Shown piece after piece: positions 52,822 to 60,892 of a DNA stretch of 64,000 nucleotides. Numbering within the stretch: the stretch's first letter is position 1; every line of letters begins with the position of its first letter. Both the position numbers and the translations under genes were made by a program. The notes beneath the pieces were generated by a model. It saw only the letters and a program-made list of their open reading frames with translations, was not told the origin of the DNA and made no database searches. The DNA comes from CAZNOG01 sp964574635 (GTDB lineage Bacteria > Bacteroidota > Bacteroidia > Flavobacteriales_D > Cryomorphaceae): contig CAZNOG010000008.1 of NCBI GenBank assembly GCA_964574635.1, forward strand, positions 1 through 64,000, in the 5' to 3' direction.

Positions 52822-54444
52822 ATGAGACTTTTGGCATTCTTCGTTTTACTCTTCCTCGGTGGGGGAGCATTTTCACAGATCACCGAAAACCAACCGAAAC
52901 TCGTCGTGGGCATCGTGGTCGATCAACTCCGCGCGGAGCAACTCCACCGCTACGAAAATCACTTCGGTCCAAACGGCTTCAACCGCCTGCGCAAAGGTGG
53001 TTTCTATGCCGCCAACCACCATTTTTCTTACGTGCCGACTTATACCGCGCCGGGCCACGCGTCGATTTATACGGGCACCACGCCTTCCGTACACGGCATC
53101 GTCTCCAATTCGTGGTACGACTCGCGTTTAAAACGCACCGTCTACTGCGTGGAAGACCAAAACGTCGAACCTCTCGGAGTGACCGGGAATGAGGGGTTGA
53201 TGAGTCCACGCAACTTGAAAACCACCGGGCTGGCCGACGAGTTGAAAATGTTTTGGAACGAAAGAAGCAAGGTGGTGGGGGTCTCGATCAAGGACCGGGG
53301 CGCCATCCTCCCGGCGGGTCACATGGCAGACGGAGCGTTCTGGCTTTCCCAAGAACTCGACTTCATCTCATCTTCCTGGTATTTCGACTCGCTGCCCGAC
53401 TGGGTGACCCGATTCAACGCGCTCAATCGCGGTGACGAGTTGCTCGATCAACCTTGGGAGCTCTTGCTGCCCGAATCGGAATACACCGCTTCCCTGCCCG
53501 ACGACAACCCCTACGAGACGCTTTCGAAAGGCGAAGGGGCCCCTGTAATGCCCAAAGACCTCAACCTTTTCGCGGCGGAACAAGGCAAGCATTACACACT
53601 GGCAAACTCGCCCCACGGCAATACTCTGGTCTTGGAATTCGCCAAAGCGGCCATCGAGAACGAAGAGCTCGGTGAGGACGACGTGCCCGACCTGCTGTCC
53701 ATTAGTTTCTCATCCACCGATTACGTGGGGCACTCCTACGGCCCGAGAAGCGTGGAGCTCCAAGACGTCTATTTGCGTTTGGACAGGGAGTTGGGTGAGT
53801 TCATGGATTACCTCGACAAGCGGATCGGGTTGGAAAATTGCCTCATCTTCCTCACTTCCGACCACGGTGGAGCCGAAAACGCCGTTTACGGTTCCGATCG
53901 AGGCATGCCGGCGGGTTTGTTCAGCCGCACCGCCATGATCGACACCCTCCAAGCGCGGTTCCCCGGGTGGGATTTGGACCGCTTTATCGAAAAGCATTGG
54001 GGCAACAACATCACCTTGAACCATGAGGCGCTGGAGGAGGATGGAGTGGATCCGGTGAATTTCGCCCGAAAGCTCGGCGCGGCCATCACCTCCATAGAGG
54101 GCGTGTATTCCGCTTACGTTACTTCCGATCTCATGCGTAGCGGAGCGACGTATTTCCCGGTCGATTTTGTCCGGCGAGGGCTCTATCCTTCCTTGGCGCC
54201 CGACATCACCTGGGTGTTGGAGAGCGGTTGGATGCGGTACATCAAAACCGGCACGACACACGGTTCACCATTTTCGTACGACACCCACGTGCCCTTCATC
54301 GTGTACGGCAAAGGAGTCAGCCCCGGGGTTACCTACCGCAAAACCTACATCCGAGATATCGCCCCGACCGTATCGGCGCTCTTGGGCATTTCCTTTCCCT
54401 CGGGCACGACCGGCCGACCGATTGAAGAATCCATCGCTTATTAA
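52822..54444 (+). CDS. PafA-like alkaline phosphatase
   Basis: This is a 540-residue periplasmic enzyme with a signal peptide (MRLLAFFVLLFLGGGAFSQ). The active-site set matches PafA of Elizabethkingia-type phosphate-irrepressible phosphatases. It has the threonine nucleophile in PTYTAPGHASIYTG (Thr75 region), SIKDRGAILPAGH with the Lys/Arg phosphate-coordinating pair, SSTDYVGHSYGP and LTSDHGG zinc ligands, and TTHGSPFSYD near the C-terminus. It releases phosphate from phosphomonoesters. It follows the PAP2 gene by 19 bp and converges with the response regulator gene. Confidence 0.92.
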   Translation: MRLLAFFVLLFLGGGAFSQITENQPKLVVGIVVDQLRAEQLHRYENHFGPNGFNRLRKGGFYAANHHFSYVPTYTAPGHASIYTGTTPSVHGIVSNSWYDSRLKRTVYCVEDQNVEPLGVTGNEGLMSPRNLKTTGLADELKMFWNERSKVVGVSIKDRGAILPAGHMADGAFWLSQELDFISSSWYFDSLPDWVTRFNALNRGDELLDQPWELLLPESEYTASLPDDNPYETLSKGEGAPVMPKDLNLFAAEQGKHYTLANSPHGNTLVLEFAKAAIENEELGEDDVPDLLSISFSSTDYVGHSYGPRSVELQDVYLRLDRELGEFMDYLDKRIGLENCLIFLTSDHGGAENAVYGSDRGMPAGLFSRTAMIDTLQARFPGWDLDRFIEKHWGNNITLNHEALEEDGVDPVNFARKLGAAITSIEGVYSAYVTSDLMRSGATYFPVDFVRRGLYPSLAPDITWVLESGWMRYIKTGTTHGSPFSYDTHVPFIVYGKGVSPGVTYRKTYIRDIAPTVSALLGISFPSGTTGRPIEESIAY

Positions 54445-54447
54445 AGG

Positions 54448-55617
54448 TCAGTTCGTGGGGTTCGAATACCTCCGCACGTCATCGCCGGTGATGGTTCCGT
54501 CGCACAGGATGATGAGCCTTTCGATGATGTTGCGCAGCTCCCTGATGTTCCCGGTCCAGTTGATTTCTTTCAGCGCTTCGTAGGCGTCGTCCGTCAATTT
54601 CTTGACCGGCCCGCCTTCCGATTGTGAAAACGAATCGATGAAGTGATCGGCCAGCAGGGGAATGTCCGATTCCCGCTCGTTGAGCGAAGGAACCGGAATC
54701 AAAATCACGCTGAGGCGGTGGTACAGGTCTTCGCGGAAGCGGCCCTCGGCGATTTCCTTTTTCAAGTCCTTGTTGGTCGCCGCTACCACGCGCACGTCTA
54801 TTTTGATCGGCTTTTCCCCTCCCACGCGGGTGATCTTGTTTTCCTGTAATGCGCGGAGCACCTTGGCCTGTGCCGAGGCGCTCATGTCGCCGATTTCGTC
54901 CAGAAACAACGTCCCGCCGTGCGCCTGTTCGAATTTGCCCTTTCGCTGTTTCACCGCCGAGGTGAACGCGCCTTTTTCGTGCCCGAACAATTCGCTTTCG
55001 ATCAGTTCGGAAGGGATGGCCGCGCAGTTGACTTCTACGAAGGGCTGTTTGGCGCGGGGGCTGTTTTCGTGGATTTGCCGGGCCACAAGTTCCTTTCCGG
55101 ATCCGTTCGGACCCGTGATCAACACGCGGGCATCGCTTGGTGCGACCTTGGAAATCATTTCTTTGATTTTCATCACCTCTTCCGATTCGCCGATGATGTC
55201 CGAGCCCTTGATCAGGTTGATCTTGTTTTTGAGCGTTTTGGTTTGCGCTTCGAGTTTCGATCGGTCCAGCGCGTTGCGCAAAGTCACCAAGGTGCGATTG
55301 AGGTCCAAGGGCTTTTCGATGAAGTCGTACGCGCCTTTTTTGATCGCTTCCACGGCCGTTTCGATGTTGCCGTGCCCGGAGATCATCACGATGGGAGTGT
55401 CCACGCCGCCCTCGATGGCTTTTTCCAGCACCTCCATGCCGTCCATTACCGGCATTTTGATGTCGCACAACACCACATCGTAAGAGTTTTCCTTGATTTT
55501 TTTCAACCCCGTCGGGCCGTCTTCGGCCTCGTCGACCGTAAATTTTTCGAATTCCAATATCTCGCGCAATGTGTTGCGGATGCTCCGCTCGTCATCCACG
55601 ATCAGAATGTTTGCCAT
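54448..55617 (-). CDS. NtrC-type response regulator lacking a DNA-binding domain
   Basis: This 389-residue protein has a receiver domain with Asp52 as the likely phosphorylation site (LCDIKMP) and Lys102 in FIEKPLD. An AAA+ sigma-54-activation domain follows: Walker A GPNGSGKE (169-176), the sigma-54 contact loop GAFTSA in place of GAFTGA (216-221), Walker B GGTLFLDEIG, and NWTGNIRELRNIIERL at the end. It stops at about SNPTN, so the C-terminal Fis-type helix-turn-helix of NtrC proteins is missing. It could act from solution without enhancer binding. No histidine kinase is adjacent; the next gene upstream is ppx. Confidence 0.92.
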   Translation of the reverse strand: MANILIVDDERSIRNTLREILEFEKFTVDEAEDGPTGLKKIKENSYDVVLCDIKMPVMDGMEVLEKAIEGGVDTPIVMISGHGNIETAVEAIKKGAYDFIEKPLDLNRTLVTLRNALDRSKLEAQTKTLKNKINLIKGSDIIGESEEVMKIKEMISKVAPSDARVLITGPNGSGKELVARQIHENSPRAKQPFVEVNCAAIPSELIESELFGHEKGAFTSAVKQRKGKFEQAHGGTLFLDEIGDMSASAQAKVLRALQENKITRVGGEKPIKIDVRVVAATNKDLKKEIAEGRFREDLYHRLSVILIPVPSLNERESDIPLLADHFIDSFSQSEGGPVKKLTDDAYEALKEINWTGNIRELRNIIERLIILCDGTITGDDVRRYSNPTN

Positions 55618-55626
55618 GTCCAGTTC

Positions 55627-56559
55627 TTAGAGTTTTCCTTTCAATACGTCGAACAATACGCCTTCCTTCAGCGAAAATTTTGAGAGCGTCACCCGGTCGA
55701 TACCCGTGCGATCCATCACCAACCGGGTCATCAATGCGGAAATGGCGATGATGTTGAGGCGCAGTGCCGCCATTCCTTCCATGGCCTCCCTTTCGCTTCT
55801 TTCCGATTTTATCAGGTCCGAAAGCAATTGTTTGAAAGGTTCGATTTCGAAATCCACCGTACTCGCGCCCACCATTTCCTCGAAGCGATCCAAGCGGTAC
55901 GCCAAAAGATTGCTCAGCGTATCGAAAGAGCCCGAGCAGCCCACGAGGTAGCCCACGTTTTTTTCCTTGGCTTGCCTGTACACCTCACCGAGCATCCCGT
56001 CGAGAAGGCCTTCCATCTCGGCGATGTCTTTTTCCGAAAGGGGATCGGAAGGGGAGAATCGCTCCCTCAACCGCGTTACACCGATCTCGAAACTCGCGGC
56101 GTGGTGAATTTCCCCCTGCGATGCGATGATGAACTCCGTGCTTCCACCGCCTATGTCCATGATCAGGGCGTTGTTTTCGGAGAGTGCCCCGGACAATCGC
56201 ACGCCGTTGTAGATCAATTCCGCCTCACGGTTTCCATCGATTACGTAGATGGTCATGCCGAATTTCGCCTTGACTTTCTCCACGAAATCCGCACCGTTGG
56301 ACGCGTTTCGGATCGCCGAGGTGGCGAAACACAAAATGCGGTCGCAATAGTGGTTTTTTATGGCGTTGATCTGGGCTTCGAGCGCCACGAACGCGCGTTG
56401 CATCGCGGCTTCGGTGATGTAGTTTTTGCTGAAACTGCCCTCTCCGAGCTTCACGCCCACTTTGGATTTGTACAAATGCGTGTACCCTCCCTTTTCGTCG
56501 ATTTCCGCGATGATCAGGTTGAAGGTGTTGGTACCGAGGTCGATGATTCCTACTTTCAC
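55627..56559 (-). CDS. ppx: Ppx/GppA family phosphatase (exopolyphosphatase)
   Basis: The GTG at 56559 gives a 310-residue protein starting VKVGIIDLGTNTFNLIIAEI, the actin-like ATPase phosphate-1 motif. MDIGGGSTEFII (about 133) is the phosphate-2 site, and the catalytic glutamate lies in the REAELIYNGVRLS region. The family hydrolyses polyphosphate and/or pppGpp. Only the short two-domain form is present, as in most Bacteroidota. In-frame codons upstream to 56739 are rich in Ser/Lys and overlap the promoter-like TACCTTTA, so I do not include them. Confidence 0.92.
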   Translation of the reverse strand: MKVGIIDLGTNTFNLIIAEIDEKGGYTHLYKSKVGVKLGEGSFSKNYITEAAMQRAFVALEAQINAIKNHYCDRILCFATSAIRNASNGADFVEKVKAKFGMTIYVIDGNREAELIYNGVRLSGALSENNALIMDIGGGSTEFIIASQGEIHHAASFEIGVTRLRERFSPSDPLSEKDIAEMEGLLDGMLGEVYRQAKEKNVGYLVGCSGSFDTLSNLLAYRLDRFEEMVGASTVDFEIEPFKQLLSDLIKSERSEREAMEGMAALRLNIIAISALMTRLVMDRTGIDRVTLSKFSLKEGVLFDVLKGKL

Positions 56560-56639
56560 AATTCGGGATTTACAAGCGTAAAGGTACGGTTTACGGCGTA
56601 TTTTTCTCGCCGATTTCTTTTCGGCGCCCGACGTGGAAT

Positions 56640-56670
56640 CCTCGGGTTTTTGGGTTTTTGTGGGTGGGAG
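56640..56670 (+). repeat. Dispersed repeat with TGGGTTTTTGTGGGTG, left of the methyltransferase gene
   Basis: The core at 56651-56666 matches 38582-38597 exactly and is the inverted counterpart of 58122-58137, on the other side of the dcm-type gene. A second GGGTTTTTGGG partly overlaps it. Confidence 0.6.
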
Positions 56671-56701
56671 AGCAGCCGGCGAAATCGGACTCAAACGCAC
56701 A

Positions 56702-57955
56702 TCAACGAGCCTTGTCGAGCGATTCGAGGATCTTCGCACCGATGGCCTGTATCACCGGCACGGCCACCGAATTGCCGAATTGCTTGTACGCCGATGCATC
56801 CGCAACGGGAATTTCAAACGAATCCGGAAATCCCTGAAGGCGTGCCCACTCTCTTGGTGTCATTTTCCGTATGCCTTTCCGGTTTACTTGTCCCTTGATG
56901 TGGGTCACGGGCGTGAAGTCCGTCAGGCGATGATCGTACACCAGATTTCTTTCCCGGCCCATGCCGCCGCATACCACTGCGTTGGCGGTGCCCTCGTCGG
57001 AGATGATCTCAAATCCGAAGCCGTTGCCTTTGTTGGCGTGGCGCTCCTTGTGCGCGATCAGCGTGTGGAGGTACGTGTCGGACAGGTAGTACTTCACCGA
57101 AACGGGTTCTTTCTCTTTCACGTCGACGAAGGTGGCCGTCGCCGGTTGCGGCTCCGGAAACTCGAAATCGGAAACGCCCAAATCTTTTCGGAACCCCACG
57201 ATGAAAATCCTCTCCCGGTTTTGGGGCACGCCGAAGTTTTTGGCGTTGAGGATGACCGGCTCGGGTACGACGTAGCCGAGATCCTCCCGAAGCACGTTGA
57301 GAATCGTGGCCAAGGTTCTGCCCCCATTGTGGTTTCGCAATCCCTTGACGTTTTCCAGAAAAACGGCTTTTGGTCTTTTGGTGCGGATGATTTGCGCCAC
57401 GTCGAAAAACAACGTTCCCCGCGTGTCTTCGAACCCGCCGCGCTTACCGGCGATGGAGAACGCCTGACAGGGAAACCCCGCGCACAGAACGTCAAATTCG
57501 TCGGGGATGAAGGATTTGGTGTCCGCCCGGGTGATGTCGCCGAAGGGCAGTTCCCCGAAATTGGTTTCGTACGTTTTTTGGGCTTTCGCGTCCCATTCGC
57601 TCGTAAACACGCATTTTCCACCGAGGTTTTGCATGGCGAGGCGGAACCCTCCGATGCCGGCGAACAAGTCGATGAAGTGGAAAGTGGGATTTTCCGGCGG
57701 GGGAAAGGGAGGTTTTCCCAAGGACGGAAGGGGAGAGGCCGACAAGATTTTTTCCGCGCGGGAGGGGCTGATTTTTTGACCCTTGAAGGTGTGCTCCCAC
57801 ACGCGGCGAACGTGGGTGACGGCCACCTTTTTCAAGTCGGGTGTGGCCGAAGCGCCGCCGAGCACCAAGTAATGCGACAGCGCAGCCTGGCCGACTTCTG
57901 CGTTTGCGATGTCCCGCAACTTTTTTCCCGCGTCGTAAATCTCCCTGAAGTTCAT
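56702..57955 (-). CDS. DNA (cytosine-5-)-methyltransferase, solitary
   Basis: The ATG at 57955 gives 417 residues; a GTG start at 58045 would add 30 arginine-rich residues. C5-methylase motifs appear in order: motif I FIDLFAGIGGFRLA (about 94-107), motif IV GFPCQAFSIAGKRGG with the catalytic cysteine (163), motif VI FLENVKGL, motif VIII QNRERIFIVGF, and motifs IX/X RLQGFPDSF and YKQFGNSVAVPV. The N-terminal 85 residues (REIYDAGKKLRDIANAEV) form an extra helical region. No restriction endonuclease is adjacent, so it may be an orphan regulator of methylation or a moved R-M remnant. Inverted copies of a short repeat flank it. Confidence 0.93.
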   Translation of the reverse strand: MNFREIYDAGKKLRDIANAEVGQAALSHYLVLGGASATPDLKKVAVTHVRRVWEHTFKGQKISPSRAEKILSASPLPSLGKPPFPPPENPTFHFIDLFAGIGGFRLAMQNLGGKCVFTSEWDAKAQKTYETNFGELPFGDITRADTKSFIPDEFDVLCAGFPCQAFSIAGKRGGFEDTRGTLFFDVAQIIRTKRPKAVFLENVKGLRNHNGGRTLATILNVLREDLGYVVPEPVILNAKNFGVPQNRERIFIVGFRKDLGVSDFEFPEPQPATATFVDVKEKEPVSVKYYLSDTYLHTLIAHKERHANKGNGFGFEIISDEGTANAVVCGGMGRERNLVYDHRLTDFTPVTHIKGQVNRKGIRKMTPREWARLQGFPDSFEIPVADASAYKQFGNSVAVPVIQAIGAKILESLDKAR

Positions 57956-58117
57956 CCCCGGTATGCTTTTGTTCCCTTCTCCAATCGATTGCAAGATGGC
58001 CAATCCAACCCTTCGCTCACGGCTGCGACCCGTCGGGTTGTCCACAACGTGAGGGGCATAAATCGGTGTTTGCGATCAACGAGTGGAATGCCCGTGGTCA
58101 GTAATTCGCGAATCGTA

Positions 58118-58158
58118 GTCACACCCACAAAAACCCACCACACCTTTCCGCCGCTTCC
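58118..58158 (-). repeat. Dispersed repeat with TGGGTTTTTGTGGGTG, right of the methyltransferase gene
   Basis: On the minus strand it reads GGTGTGGTGGGTTTTTGTGG and continues GTGTGACT. The 16-bp core (58122-58137) is inverted relative to 56651-56666. It lies about 30 bp after the stop of the ABC permease gene. Confidence 0.6.
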
Positions 58159-58188
58159 GGTCGTCCTTTTCACTTGCGATCGCGGAGA

Positions 58189-59541
58189 TCAGTGGAATCG
58201 GATCCACTTGAGCATCTCTTTGTAAGTCACTTTTTTGCCGTACATCAGAATGCCCACGCGGTAAATTTTTCCCGCGAGCCACACGGCGCCCAGGAATCCC
58301 GCAATGAGCAGCGCCATTGACAGAATCAGTTCCCAACTATTCGACGCGTCGAAGCCGATGGCCACGCGCACCATCATCACGATGGGCGAGGTGAGGGGGA
58401 TTTGCGAAAACCAAAATACGGTGGCCCCTTCGGGGTTGGTGAGCGCCAATTCGGATACGATGAAAGCGAAGATCAGCGGTATGGTGAGCGGGAGCATGAA
58501 CTGCTGGGTGTCTGTTTCGTTGTCCACCGCCGCACCCACCGCCGCGAAGAGCGATGCGTAGAGCAAGTATCCGCCGAGGAAAAAGAAGATGAACATACCG
58601 ATCATCAGGGGCCAGTTTACGCGGTAGAGTATGAGCTCGGCCAATTCGTTCATCACCGCCTGATTCATGGGGTCGCTCTGTACGTCCGCGGCCGCTTTTT
58701 CGGTCATTTGTACGTTTTCGGCCATTCCCGCGGCACTGCTTAGACTCGGCACGAGGGCCGTGGTGGCTACGGATACGAGAATCGTCGTGAGCACGACCCA
58801 AAGCAAAAATTGGGTCAGCCCCACCAGTGCGATGCCCACGATTTTTCCCATCATGAGTTGGAAGGGCTTCACCGAACTGATGATGACCTCCACGATGCGG
58901 TTCGTTTTTTCTTCCATTACGCCGCGCATGACTTGCACCCCGTACAGGAAGATGAAAAAGTAGATGAGCACGGCGAAGAAAAATCCCACGACGGATTGCT
59001 CTTGTTTGAAAGAGGTTTCGCCGTCGTGCGCGTCGATGGCGTGGAGGTTGATTTCGGTGCGAATGCCCGAATACACTTCCGGATCGATGGAGTGCAACTT
59101 GAGTTTTTCGGCTTCGATGACCTTTTCGAGTTGGGACTTGAGGTAGCTGCGCGCCTTGAGGCTCGGGAGTTTGCGAAACACCATTTCCGCTTCGGGATAG
59201 GTCACGATGTCGTGACGCAGCACCACCATGAGCGAGTACTCGCTCTCGTCGAATTCGGCGTTGGTCATGGGCTCGGTCGTGTAGGTGAAGGTCATCTGCG
59301 GAGTTTCCTTCAGGCGGTTGAAAAACATGGGGCGGCTGCGGCTCAGGCTGTCTTCGTTCACCATCGGCGTGTTGTCCACCACGATGACGCGGTGCATTTC
59401 GGTGTCGCTGATGCCCAGGTACACCGCCAGACTCATGAGGCCCGCGATGAGCAGCGGCCCGACGAAGGTCATGACCAAAAATGACTTTTTCCGAACCCGG
59501 CTGAGGTATTCCCTGCTGATGATCAGTGCGGTCTTATTCAT
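58189..59541 (-). CDS. ABC-2 type transporter permease (NatB-like)
   Basis: The 450-residue protein has one N-terminal transmembrane helix (about 22-45), a periplasmic domain of about 140 residues, and five or six helices from about 185 onward (FFFAVLIYFFIFLYGVQVMRGVMEEKTNRI is spread over helix and loop). The VMRGVMEEKTNR loop followed by VEVIISSVKPFQLM is the hallmark of NatB/YhaP-type ABC-2 permeases. With the next ATPase it would export sodium or, in other members, small molecules. It starts within the end of the ATPase gene (8-bp overlap). Confidence 0.92.
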   Translation of the reverse strand: MNKTALIISREYLSRVRKKSFLVMTFVGPLLIAGLMSLAVYLGISDTEMHRVIVVDNTPMVNEDSLSRSRPMFFNRLKETPQMTFTYTTEPMTNAEFDESEYSLMVVLRHDIVTYPEAEMVFRKLPSLKARSYLKSQLEKVIEAEKLKLHSIDPEVYSGIRTEINLHAIDAHDGETSFKQEQSVVGFFFAVLIYFFIFLYGVQVMRGVMEEKTNRIVEVIISSVKPFQLMMGKIVGIALVGLTQFLLWVVLTTILVSVATTALVPSLSSAAGMAENVQMTEKAAADVQSDPMNQAVMNELAELILYRVNWPLMIGMFIFFFLGGYLLYASLFAAVGAAVDNETDTQQFMLPLTIPLIFAFIVSELALTNPEGATVFWFSQIPLTSPIVMMVRVAIGFDASNSWELILSMALLIAGFLGAVWLAGKIYRVGILMYGKKVTYKEMLKWIRFH

Positions 59542-60472
59542 TGTCCCCGTGTTTGTCGTGTATTTCGCTCACCACTTTGATGAAGATGTCGTTCATGTTC
59601 GGCACCACTTCGCCGAGAGATTCCACTTCAACGACGGGAATCACCGTTTTCAGCAAGTCGTTCACCGTCGATTTGTCCAGCAAGCGGATTCGGGCCCGGC
59701 GCACGTCGCCCCGGCTTTCTTGTTCAATCAATTCGAAATTCGTCCACAGCGCATTGGTAAACGACAGGATGTCACCGCGAAAAGTGAGGTCGTACACGTT
59801 TTCCCGGTACGCATGCCGCACTTCGCTCACCTTGCCGGACAGCACGAGTTTCGACTTGTTTATCAGGGCAATGTCGCTGCAAATCTCTTCCACGCTGCCC
59901 ATGTTGTGCGTCGACAACAGGATGGTCGCCCCTTCGTCGCGCAGGCGCTTGATTTCGCGTTTTATCAGCTCGGCGTTGATGGGGTCGAATCCGCTGAACG
60001 GCTCGTCGAGAATGATGAAACTCGGCCGGTGCAGCACCGTGGTGACGAATTGAACCTTTTGGGCCATGCCCTTCGACAATTCCTCGACTTTTTTGTCCCA
60101 CCATTTGTTCATGTCAAACCGCTCGAACCATTCGCGCAGCCTCGATTTCGCTTCAGACTTCGACAAACCCTTCAACTGGGCCAAGTACATCGCCTGCTCA
60201 CCCACCTTCATTTTTTTGTACAGTCCGCGTTCTTCGGGCAGATAGCCAATGCGCTCCACGTGTTCACGCACCAATGGCTCGCCGTTGAAAAGTATGCGGC
60301 CGCTGTCCGGTCCGGTAATTTGGTTGATGATTCGGATGAGCGTCGTTTTGCCGGCGCCGTTCGGTCCGAGAAGGCCGAAGATGCTCCCGCGCGGCACTTG
60401 CAGACTTACGTCGTCCAGCGCCACGTGATTCGCAAACGCTTTGGTGATGTTTTCGGCTGTGATGATCAACAT
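59534..60472 (-). CDS. ABC transporter ATP-binding protein (NatA-like)
   Basis: The 312-residue ATPase shows Walker A GPNGAGKTT (about 35), the Q-loop region IGYLPEERGLYKKMKV, ABC signature LSKGMAQKVQ, Walker B FIILDEPFSGFDP and the H-loop LLSTHNM. The C-terminal about 90 residues (DIALINKSKLVLSGKVSEV onward) are the accessory domain of NatA-type proteins. The pair with the downstream permease is clear. A TATTTTTG promoter box lies at 60491-60498. Confidence 0.95.
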   Translation of the reverse strand: MLIITAENITKAFANHVALDDVSLQVPRGSIFGLLGPNGAGKTTLIRIINQITGPDSGRILFNGEPLVREHVERIGYLPEERGLYKKMKVGEQAMYLAQLKGLSKSEAKSRLREWFERFDMNKWWDKKVEELSKGMAQKVQFVTTVLHRPSFIILDEPFSGFDPINAELIKREIKRLRDEGATILLSTHNMGSVEEICSDIALINKSKLVLSGKVSEVRHAYRENVYDLTFRGDILSFTNALWTNFELIEQESRGDVRRARIRLLDKSTVNDLLKTVIPVVEVESLGEVVPNMNDIFIKVVSEIHDKHGDNE

Positions 60473-60490
60473 GTCTTGGGATTAGGGCAA

Positions 60491-60498
60491 CAAAAATA
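60491..60498 (-). promoter_or_regulatory. Candidate -7 box of the NatAB-type operon
   Basis: On the minus strand this is TATTTTTG, an exact TAnnTTTG match 19 bp before the ATPase start at 60472. Confidence 0.55.
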
Positions 60499-60540
60499 GA
60501 CGAAAATACAAAATCGTTTGAGGGGAATTTTCCGCCTTTT

Positions 60541-60800
60541 TGGGGGCGCCCCGGCGCATGTGATTTATCTCGCCGGGCGGTTGTTCGAAAAGCGTTGCCC
60601 ACCTCCCGCTTCGTACGATATTCCATATCGCCGGGTCGGGCTGTCCACTGTGGTTTCGCGCTGCATCGGCAGGTTGGTCCGAGCGAAGAGGAGCTTCCAA
60701 GGTCGCTCTCTTCCGCTCACCAACCTAGCCGTTGCCGCGCGCAAGCCGCCGTTTCCATCCCTCGCCCGATTGTTCTCGGTTTGCAAAGATCCCGGTGATT
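60541..60800 (+). repeat. Dispersed palindromic element, copy F, in a 420-bp gap
   Basis: The core palindrome is 60672-60725: GGTTGGTCCGAGCGAAGAG on the left and CTCTTCCGCTCACCAACC on the right, around the apex GAGCTTCCAAGGTCGCTC. That apex aligns with GAGCTTCTTCGTCGCT in copy C and GAGCTTCCCCGTCGCT in copy B. Flanking sequence (CGCCGGGCGG, GCCGGGTCGGGC) echoes the other copies less exactly. No gene is visible here. Confidence 0.6.
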
Positions 60801-60835
60801 TGAAAGCGTGGTTTTTATCGTGAAAAAACAGGCAC

Positions 60836-60870
60836 AAAAAAACCCGCCGGAATTTCTTCCGGCGGGTTTT
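60836..60870 (-). terminator. Rho-independent terminator of the HYR protein gene
   Basis: Read on the minus strand, AACCCGCCGGAA pairs with TTCCGGCGGGTT around a five-base loop and is followed by a run of Ts. It lies about 25 bp after the stop codon. Confidence 0.92.
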
Positions 60871-60892
60871 GGACTCATTCATCCAACGAGGA

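Noticed and set aside
56702..57955. A complete restriction-modification system
   Set aside because: Neighbours are ppx and an ABC transporter; no endonuclease, Vsr or specificity subunit is found.
56633..58225. 530-codon open frame antisense to the methyltransferase
   Set aside because: The opposite strand holds all C5-methylase motifs; the antisense product has none.
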